Of a DNA stretch of 64,000 nucleotides, positions 33,014 through 40,016 are shown piece after piece; position 1 is the stretch's first letter, and every line of letters begins with the position of its first letter. This stretch comes from Streptomyces sp. D2-8 (GTDB taxonomy: Bacteria; Actinomycetota; Actinomycetes; Streptomycetales; Streptomycetaceae). The DNA lies in assembly GCF_023184515.1 (NCBI RefSeq), contig NZ_JAAHBP010000018.1:62001-126000 (forward strand), written 5' to 3'. The translations under genes were made by a program, and so were the position numbers. The notes beneath the pieces are model-generated. The model worked only from the letters and a program-made list of their open reading frames with translations, did no database searches and had not been told where the DNA came from.

Positions 33014-36000
33014 ATGCTGCTGATCCCCTGCCCGTGGTGCGGGCCCCGCGACGAGGCCGAGTTCCACTACGGCGGCCAGGCCCACGTGCCGTACCCGCAG
33101 GACCCGACCTCCCTCACCGACGAGGAGTGGGCCCGCTACCTGTTCTTCCGCGACAACCCGAGGGGCCCCTTCGCCGAGCGCTGGAGTCATGCGGCGGGCT
33201 GCCGCCGCTGGTTCAACGCGGTGCGTGACACATCGACGAACGAGATCCTGACGGTGTACCGGGCGGGGGAGGAGCGCCCTGCCACCTTCGCATCACGTTC
33301 AGTGCATGCAGCCCGTCCGGCGCTTGAGGACGAGTCCGTCCAGGCCGAAGGGGGGTCTGGGGGCGCAGCCCCCAGCGGGGTCGAAGGGGCGGAGCCCCTT
33401 CAGGACGGGAAGGGGAAGGGCGGCGGGGGCGAAACCACCCAGCCCTTCCGCCACCCCACCCGCGGCCGAATCCACCGCGACACCCCGGTCACCTTCACTT
33501 TCGACGGCACCGAATACCAGGGCCACAAGGGCGACACCCTCGCCTCCGCCCTCCTCGCCAACGGCGTCATCCAGACCGGCACCAGCATCAAGCTGGGCCG
33601 CCCACGCGGCATCTTCTCGGCCGGCGCCGAGGAACCCAACGCGGTCGTCCAGATCGAGGCCCCGTTCCCCGAGCCCATGCTCCCCGCCACCACCGTCGAG
33701 CTCTACGACGGCCTCGTGGCGAGCAGCCTCCCCGGCCAGGGCCGCCTCGCCACCGACCCGGACCCGGCCCGCTACGACGCCGTACACACCCACTGCGACC
33801 TCCTGGTGGTGGGCGCGGGCCCGGCCGGACTCGCCGCGGCGGCAGCCGCCGCCCGCTCGGGTGCCCGCGTCATCCTCGCCGACGACCAGCCGGAACCCGG
33901 CGGCAGCCTCCTCGGCACCGGCGAACACCTCGACTGGGTGAGCGAGACGACAGCCCGGCTCGACGCCGCCCCCGACGTACGCGTCCTGCGCCGCACCACC
34001 GTCTTCGGCTACTACGACGACAACCACCTGCTCGCCGTGGAGCGCCGTACCAACCACCTGGGCGCCGAGGCCCCCGAGCACGTCTCCCGCGAGCGCGTCT
34101 GGCGCATCCGCGCCCGCCGGGTCGTCCTCGCCACCGGCGCGCACGAACGTTCGCTGGCCTTCGCGGACAACGACCGCCCCGGCGTGATGCTGGCCGCCTC
34201 GGCCCGCACCTACGTCAACAAGTACGGGACCCTGCCCGGCCGCCACGCGGTCGTCTTCACCACCAACGACAGCGCCTACGCGGCGGCCCTGGACCTCGCC
34301 GCGGCGGGCGTGGCCATCGGGGCCGTCGTCGACACCCGCACCGAGCCGGGGGAGTGGGCGACCCGCGCCCGCCAGGCCGGCATCGAGGTGCTGACGGGCC
34401 ATGCGGTCACCGCCACGGACGGCGCCCCCCGGCTCACCTCCGTGACCGTCGCCCCGTACGGAGAGTCCGTGGGGCAGCGGGAGTTCGCCGCCGACCTGCT
34501 CCTGGTCTCCGGCGGCTGGAACCCGGTGGCGCACCTGTTCAGCCAGGCGGGAGGCAAGCTCCGCTACGACGAGGGGCTCGGTACCTTCGTCCCCGACGCC
34601 TCCCGGCAGGCCGTCGAGGTCGCGGGCGCCGCGAGCGGTGTCCTCGACCTGGTCCGGGTCCTCGCGCAAGGAGCGGCGGCCGGAGCCCGCGCGATCGAGG
34701 CCGAGGGCTACACCTCAGAGGAGGTCGAGCTGCCCCAGGCGGCCACGCCGCCGCAGACGCCGCCCATGCGGGTCTTCACCGTCCCGGGCCGGGAAGGCGC
34801 CCCGCGCTTCGTCGACCTGCAACGCGACGTCACCGTCGACGACCTGGCCCGGGCGGCCGGTGCCGGCATGCGCTCCGTCGAGCACACCAAGCGCTACACC
34901 ACGGCCGGCACGGCGAACGACCAGGGAAAGACCTCCGGCGTCCTGGCCAGTGGCGTCGTCGCGGAACTGCTCGGCGTGGACATCTCCGCGCTCGGCACGA
35001 CCACGTTCCGCCCGCCGTACACCCCCGTCTCCTTCGCCGCCCTCGCCGGCCGCGACCGCGGTGCCCTGCTCGACCCGATCCGCACCACCGCCCTGCACAA
35101 GTGGCATGTCGCGCACGGCGCCCTGTTCGAGAACGTCGGCCAGTGGAAGCGGCCCTGGTACTACCCGCAGGACGGCGAGGACATGGAGACGGCCGTGCTG
35201 CGCGAGTGCGCGGCCGCCCGCGAGGGTGTCGCCTTCATGGACGCCTCCACCCTCGGCAAGATCGATGTCCAGGGCCCGGACGCCGGCGTGTTCCTCGACC
35301 TGCTGTACACCAACATGATGAGCACCCTGAAGGTCGGCATGATCCGCTACGGCGTGATGTGCCGCCCGGACGGCATGGTCTTCGACGACGGCACGGTGAT
35401 CCGCCTCGGCCAGGACCGCTACCTGGTCACCACCACGACGGGCAACGCCGCCGCCGTGCTGGACTGGATGGAGGAGTGGCTCCAGACGGAGTGGCCCGAA
35501 CTGCGCGTCCACTGCACGTCGGTGACCGAGCAGTGGGCCACCGTCGCCCTGGTCGGCCCGCGCTCCCGCGAGGTCCTCGGCTCGCTCGCGCCCCGACTCG
35601 CCGTCGGGAACGAGGACTTCCCGTTCATGGCGTGGCGTGAGACGACCGTCGCCGGCATCGACGCGCGGGTGTGCCGGATCAGCTTCTCCGGCGAACTCGC
35701 CTACGAGATCAACGTGTCACCGTGGGAGGCCCTCGCCCTGTGGGAGGCGCTCTACGAGGCCGGCGCCCCGTACGGCATCACCCCTTACGGCACGGAGACC
35801 ATGCACGTCCTGCGCGCGGAGAAGGGCTATCCGATCGTCGGTCAGGACACCGACGGCACCGTGACGCCGCAGGATCTCGGCATGAGCTGGGTGGTGTCGA
35901 AGAAGAAGCGGGACTTCATCGGCAAGCGGTCCCACGCCCGTGCCGACACCGCCCGCCCCGACCGCAAGCACCTGGTCGGGCTGCTTCCGGACGACCCGGG

Positions 36001-36253
36001 CACGTTCCTCCCCGAAGGCACGCACCTGGTCGCCGGCAGTGTGCTGCCGGCGCCGCCGGTCCCGATGCTCGGCCACGTCACGTCCAGCTATCGCAGCGCG
36101 GCCCTCGGCCGGACCTTCGCCCTCGCGCTGGTCAAGGGCGGCCGGGACCGCATCGGTGAGCGACTCTATGCCCCCGTGGGCGACCGGCTGGTCCCGGTGA
36201 CCGTCGCGAGCCCCGTCCTCTACGACCCCGAGGGAGCCCGCCGTGATGGCTGA
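33014..36253 (+). CDS. soxA: Fused sarcosine oxidase delta-alpha subunits (SoxD-SoxA)
   Basis: One 1079-codon frame from ATG 33014 (ATCAGGGAGCC upstream). Residues 1-90 are SoxD (LIPCPWCGPRDEAEFHYGG, RGPFAERWSHAAGCRRWFNA; zinc cysteines and histidine). Residues about 97-141 are a low-complexity linker encoded by a REP-like repeat. From about 150 it is SoxA: TFTFDGTEYQGHKGDTLASA, the NAD-binding loop GAGPAGLAAA (267 on), VVLATGAHERSLAF, a central zinc/[Cys]-poor region, then a GcvT-like folate domain from about 720 (FMDASTLGKIDVQGPD, FSGELAYEINV, EKGYPIVGQDTDG). SoxD and SoxA are normally separate. No start codon lies between the repeat and the SoxA homology; only GTG 33302 (residue 97) could start a separate SoxA. 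Confidence 0.9.
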   Translation: MLLIPCPWCGPRDEAEFHYGGQAHVPYPQDPTSLTDEEWARYLFFRDNPRGPFAERWSHAAGCRRWFNAVRDTSTNEILTVYRAGEERPATFASRSVHAARPALEDESVQAEGGSGGAAPSGVEGAEPLQDGKGKGGGGETTQPFRHPTRGRIHRDTPVTFTFDGTEYQGHKGDTLASALLANGVIQTGTSIKLGRPRGIFSAGAEEPNAVVQIEAPFPEPMLPATTVELYDGLVASSLPGQGRLATDPDPARYDAVHTHCDLLVVGAGPAGLAAAAAAARSGARVILADDQPEPGGSLLGTGEHLDWVSETTARLDAAPDVRVLRRTTVFGYYDDNHLLAVERRTNHLGAEAPEHVSRERVWRIRARRVVLATGAHERSLAFADNDRPGVMLAASARTYVNKYGTLPGRHAVVFTTNDSAYAAALDLAAAGVAIGAVVDTRTEPGEWATRARQAGIEVLTGHAVTATDGAPRLTSVTVAPYGESVGQREFAADLLLVSGGWNPVAHLFSQAGGKLRYDEGLGTFVPDASRQAVEVAGAASGVLDLVRVLAQGAAAGARAIEAEGYTSEEVELPQAATPPQTPPMRVFTVPGREGAPRFVDLQRDVTVDDLARAAGAGMRSVEHTKRYTTAGTANDQGKTSGVLASGVVAELLGVDISALGTTTFRPPYTPVSFAALAGRDRGALLDPIRTTALHKWHVAHGALFENVGQWKRPWYYPQDGEDMETAVLRECAAAREGVAFMDASTLGKIDVQGPDAGVFLDLLYTNMMSTLKVGMIRYGVMCRPDGMVFDDGTVIRLGQDRYLVTTTTGNAAAVLDWMEEWLQTEWPELRVHCTSVTEQWATVALVGPRSREVLGSLAPRLAVGNEDFPFMAWRETTVAGIDARVCRISFSGELAYEINVSPWEALALWEALYEAGAPYGITPYGTETMHVLRAEKGYPIVGQDTDGTVTPQDLGMSWVVSKKKRDFIGKRSHARADTARPDRKHLVGLLPDDPGTFLPEGTHLVAGSVLPAPPVPMLGHVTSSYRSAALGRTFALALVKGGRDRIGERLYAPVGDRLVPVTVASPVLYDPEGARRDG
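33309..33434 (+). repeat. REP-like Streptomyces intergenic repeat at the soxD-soxA junction
   Basis: Begins CAGCCCGTCCGGCGCTTGAG, the start of a repeat often seen between Streptomyces genes. It contains two perfect 8-bp hairpins: CTGGGGGC-GCA-GCCCCCAG (33357-33375) and GAAGGGGC-GGA-GCCCCTTC (33383-33401). It ends in a GGGAAGGGGAAGGGCGGCGGGG tract split over 33407-33429. About 126 bp long, it contains no stop in the sox frame. The repeat family is recognised from memory; copy number in this genome is unknown. Confidence 0.65.
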
Positions 36254-36851
36254 CACCGCCGTTACCGCCCCGCCCCGCAGCCCGCTGTCGCCTGCCGCCG
36301 GCCGGCTGGCCGCCGCGACCCGCACCTCCGGGGGCGCGGTCCGGCTGGCGGAACTGCCCTTCCTGACCCAGGTCAATGTGCGTCTCGACCCCAAGGGGGC
36401 GGCGGCGGACGCCGTGGGGCTGGCGCTGGGACTCCCCCTTCCCGTCGAACCCGGCACCGTCGTCCGCGCCGGGGAGCTGACCGTGCTGTGGCTCGGCCCC
36501 GACGAGTGGCTCGTGGTGGGCCCGCCGGGCGGCCAACAGGGCCTGGAGAGCCGGATCCGTGAGGCCGCGGGCGACGAGCCCGTGTCCGTCATCGACGTCT
36601 CGGCTCAGCGCACCACGCTCCTCGTCGCAGGTCCCCGGGCCCGCGACGTGCTGGCCCACGGCTGCTCGCTGGACCTTCACCCGCGGGTCTTCGGCCCGGG
36701 GCGCTGCGCCCAGACGAACCTGGGCCGCACCCAGGTCGTCCTGGTCGCCCGTGACGACCCCGGGGCCGGGTTCTGGGTGCTGGTCCGTTCGTCCTTCGCC
36801 GGCTATCTGACGGACTGGCTGCTGGACGCGGCTGTGGAGTGGACGGGCTGA
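36246..36851 (+). CDS. soxG: Sarcosine oxidase gamma subunit
   Basis: 201 residues from ATG 36246 (GTG 36243 alternative), overlapping the soxA stop. LAELPFLTQVNVRLDP, LWLGPDEWLVVGPPG, VIDVSAQRTTLLVAGPRARD, LAHGCSLDLHPRVF, CAQTNLGRTQVVLVARDD and FAGYLTDWLLDA match SoxG, a GcvT-fold structural subunit of heterotetrameric sarcosine oxidase. It closes the operon; a bidirectional hairpin follows before the convergent iclR copy 2. Confidence 0.92.
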   Translation: MADTAVTAPPRSPLSPAAGRLAAATRTSGGAVRLAELPFLTQVNVRLDPKGAAADAVGLALGLPLPVEPGTVVRAGELTVLWLGPDEWLVVGPPGGQQGLESRIREAAGDEPVSVIDVSAQRTTLLVAGPRARDVLAHGCSLDLHPRVFGPGRCAQTNLGRTQVVLVARDDPGAGFWVLVRSSFAGYLTDWLLDAAVEWTG

Positions 36852-36865
36852 CGCGGACAGCACAG

Positions 36866-36909
36866 AAGCGGCGGCGGTGATCCTGTGTCCGGATCGCCGA
36901 CCGCCGCTT
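36866..36909. terminator. Bidirectional hairpin between soxG and iclR copy 2
   Basis: AAGCGGCGG and CCGCCGCTT arms, with inner GGTGATCC/GGATCG pairing, form an imperfect long stem between convergent genes. Confidence 0.6.
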
Positions 36910-36958
36910 GTCGTGAGGGTCCTGTCCTGGCCGGCGGCCGAGGCGCGCTTCCCGGGCC

Positions 36959-37750
36959 TCAGCCCGCGTAGCCGAGACGGCGGCTGAGCTCGTCCGCTCC
37001 CGCGACCAGCAGCGGCGCGAGTTCGCGCAACCGCTCGTCGGTCATCCGGAACGCCGGCCCCGACGCGCTGAGGGCGGCGATGACCTCGCCGTCTTCCGAA
37101 CGTACGGGAGCGGACAGGGCGTTGAGGCCCTCCTCGTACTCCTCCACCGTGATGGCATAGCCCTGCTCACGGGCTTCGGACAGGTCCGCCTCCAGCTTCT
37201 TCCTGGAGGTCACCGTGCGCGGTGTCAGACGGGGGAGGCCGGCCTCGGCGAGGAGCGCGTCGCGGTCCTCGCGGGCGAGGTGGGCCAGGAGGATCTTGCC
37301 GCTCGACGTGCAGTGCAGCGGCGTCAGCCGTCCCACCCAGTTCTGCGCGGCGATGGCCGACGAGCCGCGCACCTGGTAGAGGTTGATCGCGTGGGGGGAC
37401 TCGAGAACGGCGATGTTCAGCGTCTCGCCCACATCGTCGACGAGACGCTCGCAGATCCCGCGCCCGTGTCTGGTGACGGCGATGCGGCCCGTCACGGCGC
37501 CGGCCAGGCGCACGACGCCGAAGCCGAGACGGTACTTTCCGCGTTCGCTCTCCTGCTCGACCATCCCATGCGCTTCCAGCGCGCCGAGCAGACGGAAAGC
37601 GGTGGACTTGTGGACGTCGATCGCCGCGGCCACCTCACTCACGCCCGCCTCGCCGTGCTGGGCGAGGATCTCCAGCACGGCGACAGCACGGTCAACGGAT
37701 TGCACTCCGCCACTGGGAGCGCCTGCGGACTCGGCGCCGAAGTTGCTCAT
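36959..37750 (-). CDS. IclR-family transcriptional regulator (copy 2)
   Basis: 263 residues from ATG 37750-37748. Very similar to copy 1: VDRAVAVLEILAQHGEAG, VSEVAAAIDVHKSTAFRLLG, LTPLHCTSSGKILLAHL, SASGPAFRM. A TAGGGT -10-like box ends 6 bp before the ATG and no Shine-Dalgarno is seen, so it is probably leaderless like copy 1. A 17-bp operator (one imperfect arm, GAAAC) overlaps the start codon. It lies 56 bp downstream of purU on the same strand. The two IclR proteins may share the pathway operator or divide it by ligand. Confidence 0.9.
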   Translation of the reverse strand: MSNFGAESAGAPSGGVQSVDRAVAVLEILAQHGEAGVSEVAAAIDVHKSTAFRLLGALEAHGMVEQESERGKYRLGFGVVRLAGAVTGRIAVTRHGRGICERLVDDVGETLNIAVLESPHAINLYQVRGSSAIAAQNWVGRLTPLHCTSSGKILLAHLAREDRDALLAEAGLPRLTPRTVTSRKKLEADLSEAREQGYAITVEEYEEGLNALSAPVRSEDGEVIAALSASGPAFRMTDERLRELAPLLVAGADELSRRLGYAG

Positions 37751-37762
37751 GGCGAAACCCTA
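37742..37762 (-). promoter_or_regulatory. iclR copy 2 leaderless promoter with single 17-bp operator
   Basis: Reverse-strand TAGGGT (37762-37757), 6 bp, then the ATG. The operator GTTGC-N7-GAAAC (plus-strand reading, 37742-37758) spans both. No tandem partner was found 19 bp away. Confidence 0.55.
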
Positions 37763-37806
37763 GGCGAAATAGTCAACAGGCGTGAGGGGGTGGAGGTCAT
37801 TTTTCC

Positions 37807-38679
37807 TCAGCGGAAGACGACCGTACGGTTGCCGTTGACCATGATGCGGCTCTGGCTGTGCCATTCCACCGCCCGCGCCAGGACCTGCGCCTCGACGTCG
37901 CGCCCCAGGGCGACCATGCTGTCGGGCCCCAGTGAGTGGTTCACGCGGATGACGTCCTGCTCGATGATGGGTCCCTCGTCGAGGTCCGGGGTGACGTAGT
38001 GGGCCGTCGCTCCGACGAGCTTGACGCCGCGGTCGTACGCCTGGACGTAGGGGCGGGCGCCCTTGAAGCTCGGCAGGAACGAGTGGTGGATGTTGATCGC
38101 CCGGCCCTCGAGCTGCTTGCACAGGTCGTTCGACAGGATCTGCATGTAGCGGGCGAGGACCACCAGGTCGATGTCCAGCTCGTCGACGAGCTCCAGAAGT
38201 CGTGCCTCCGCCTCGGGCTTCGTCTCCCGGGTGACGGGCACGTGGTGGAAGGGAATCCCGTAGCTCTCGGCGAGCGGCTCGAAGTCCCGGTGGTTGGAGA
38301 CGATCGCCGGCACCTCGATGTTCAGCGCGCCGGTGCGCCAGCGGAAGAGCAGGTCGTTCAGGCAGTGCCCGAACTTCGACACCATGATCAGCGTGCGCGT
38401 CGGCGTCGACGCCTCGTACAGCTGCCAGGAGATCCGGTACGCCTCCGCCACCTGGGCGAAGCCGGACTTCAGGTCCTCCAGCGACGTGTCCGGGTCTGAG
38501 ACGTCGAAGTGCACCCGCATGAAGAAGCGGTCCAGCAGCCGGTCGTCGAACTGCTGGCTCTCCTGGATGTTCCCGGAGTGCCGGACCAGGAAGCCGGTGA
38601 CGGCGTGGACGAGGCCCGAGCGGTCGGGGCACGACAGGGTGAGGACGAACTCGCGGCCGGTTGTGGGTCCAAGAGACAC
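37807..38679 (-). CDS. purU: Formyltetrahydrofolate deformylase
   Basis: 290 residues from GTG 38679-38677 (GGGAGGG 6 bp upstream). The N-terminal ACT domain is FVLTLSCPDRSGLVHAVTGF, then HSGNIQESQQFDD. The C-terminal formyltransferase-type domain has IMVSKFGHCLNDLLFRWRTG, IVSNHRDFEPLAES, NIHHSFLPSFKGARPY and the catalytic aspartate in DLDEGPIIEQD. It hydrolyses formyl-THF to formate and THF, recycling the cofactor when methyl carbon is in excess. It is divergent from gbcA copy 2 and fdhF, the latter able to oxidise the formate. Confidence 0.94.
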   Translation of the reverse strand: MSLGPTTGREFVLTLSCPDRSGLVHAVTGFLVRHSGNIQESQQFDDRLLDRFFMRVHFDVSDPDTSLEDLKSGFAQVAEAYRISWQLYEASTPTRTLIMVSKFGHCLNDLLFRWRTGALNIEVPAIVSNHRDFEPLAESYGIPFHHVPVTRETKPEAEARLLELVDELDIDLVVLARYMQILSNDLCKQLEGRAINIHHSFLPSFKGARPYVQAYDRGVKLVGATAHYVTPDLDEGPIIEQDVIRVNHSLGPDSMVALGRDVEAQVLARAVEWHSQSRIMVNGNRTVVFR

Positions 38680-38695
38680 GGAGCCCTCCCAGAGA

Positions 38696-38761
38696 GGTGC
38701 GTATTACGCAACAGCCTGACTGATACGCAACATGGTCCAGGCTGCGACGGTCTGTGGTCAA
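38696..38761 (-). promoter_or_regulatory. purU promoter with 36-bp tandem operator
   Basis: Reverse strand: -35 TTGACC (38761-38756), spacer 18, -10 GACCAT (38737-38732), then the operator directly at 38731-38696. Plus-strand reading is GGTGC-N7-GCAAC, 2 bp, CCTGA-N7-GCAAC. It ends 16 bp before the purU GTG. Confidence 0.72.
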
Positions 38762-38765
38762 GGGC

Positions 38766-38832
38766 TTGACAGCGCTTCGGCCGGACTGCACCGTGAGTTG
38801 CGTAGCAAGAAGCTCGTTGCACATGAGGCAAC
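38766..38832 (+). promoter_or_regulatory. gbcA copy 2-fdhF promoter with 36-bp tandem operator
   Basis: -35 TTGACA 38766-38771, spacer 17, -10 CACCGT 38789-38794. The operator at 38797-38832 reads GTTGC-N7-GAAGC, 2 bp, GTTGC-N7-GCAAC. It is 38 bp before the ATG. The two divergent promoters of this intergenic region each have their own operator, back to back. Confidence 0.78.
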
Positions 38833-38870
38833 CACTCGCCCGACCGAGGCGCTTCACTCCGAGGTGAACC

Positions 38871-40013
38871 ATGACTACGACCGGCCTGCCGGAGAGCCTG
38901 ATCGCGACCCTCCCCGGTGACCACTACACGGACCCGGAGATCTTCCGCCTGGAGCAGGAACACATCTTTGAATCCATGTGGTTCTGCGCGGCGCGCTCGT
39001 CGGAACTGTCGAAGCCGGGCGCCTTCCGGACCGTGGACGTCGGGCGGGAGAGCGTCCTGCTGACCCGGTCGCGGGACGGCTCCGTGCGGGCCTTCTTCAA
39101 CGTGTGCCGGCACCGGGGCGCGAAGCTGTGCACACAGGAGTCCGGTGAGGTGAAGCGGGCCTTCCAGTGCCCGTACCACGCCTGGACCTACGACCTGAAC
39201 GGCAAACTCGTCGCGGCCCCGAACCTGACGAAGATGCCGGACGTCGGACGCACGGAGTACGGCCTGGCGAGCGTGGCGGTACGCGAGTGGCTGGGCTATG
39301 TGTGGGTGTGCCTGGCCGAGAATCCGCCCTCGTTCGAACAGTCGGTGATCGCGGAGGTGGTCGCGCGCCTGGGCGACGCGGAGTCCATCGAGCGATACGA
39401 CGTCGAGAGCCTGGAGGTCGGCCGGCGGATCGTCTACGACGTCAAGGCCAACTGGAAGCTCATCATCGAGAACTTCATGGAGTGCTACCACTGCGCGACC
39501 ATCCACCCCGAGCTGACCGAGGTACTGCCGGAGTTCGCCGACGGGTTCGCGGCGCAGTACTACGTGGGACACGGCGCCGAGTTCGGCTCGGACGTCCAGG
39601 GCTTCACCGTGGACGGTTCGGAGGGCCTGGACCGTATCCCCACGGTCTCCGAGGAGCAGGACCGCCGGTACTACGCGATCACGGTGCGCCCGCAGGTGTT
39701 CATCAACCTGGTCCCCGACCACGTGATCCTCCACCGGATGTTCCCGGTGGCGGTCGACCGCACGATCGTGGAGTGCGACTGGTTGTACCTGAAGGGCGTG
39801 GTGGCAAGCGGCCGGGACGTGAGCCGGTCGGTCGAGCTGTTCGACCGCGTCAACCGGCAGGACTTCGACGCCTGTGAGCGCTGCCAGCCCGCGATGAGCT
39901 CCCGGCTGTACGCCAAGGGCGGCGTCCTGGTGCCCAGCGAGCACCACATCGGCGAGTTCCACGACTGGGTCCAGGACCGCCTCGGCACCCGCTCGAACCT
40001 CGCGGAGCGCTAG
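38871..40013 (+). CDS. gbcA: Rieske oxygenase alpha subunit, glycine betaine monooxygenase type (copy 2)
   Basis: 380 residues from ATG 38871 (CCGAGGTGAACC upstream). Nearly collinear with copy 1, with identical Rieske (C79, H81, C100, H103) and iron (H206, H211) ligands; most differences lie in 26-70 and 185-190. No ferredoxin gene is adjacent, so it must share the ferredoxin and reductase encoded at 15713-17235 or use others. It is followed after 3 bp by fdhF. The copies may differ in substrate (glycine betaine against another N-methyl betaine) or in expression. Confidence 0.88.
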   Translation: MTTTGLPESLIATLPGDHYTDPEIFRLEQEHIFESMWFCAARSSELSKPGAFRTVDVGRESVLLTRSRDGSVRAFFNVCRHRGAKLCTQESGEVKRAFQCPYHAWTYDLNGKLVAAPNLTKMPDVGRTEYGLASVAVREWLGYVWVCLAENPPSFEQSVIAEVVARLGDAESIERYDVESLEVGRRIVYDVKANWKLIIENFMECYHCATIHPELTEVLPEFADGFAAQYYVGHGAEFGSDVQGFTVDGSEGLDRIPTVSEEQDRRYYAITVRPQVFINLVPDHVILHRMFPVAVDRTIVECDWLYLKGVVASGRDVSRSVELFDRVNRQDFDACERCQPAMSSRLYAKGGVLVPSEHHIGEFHDWVQDRLGTRSNLAER

Positions 40014-40016
40014 GCG

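Noticed and set aside
33302..33304. GTG 33302 as the true start of a separate SoxA
   Set aside because: No ribosome binding site precedes it, and the following 45 residues are repeat-encoded rather than SoxA-like; kept only as an alternative in the SoxDA entry.
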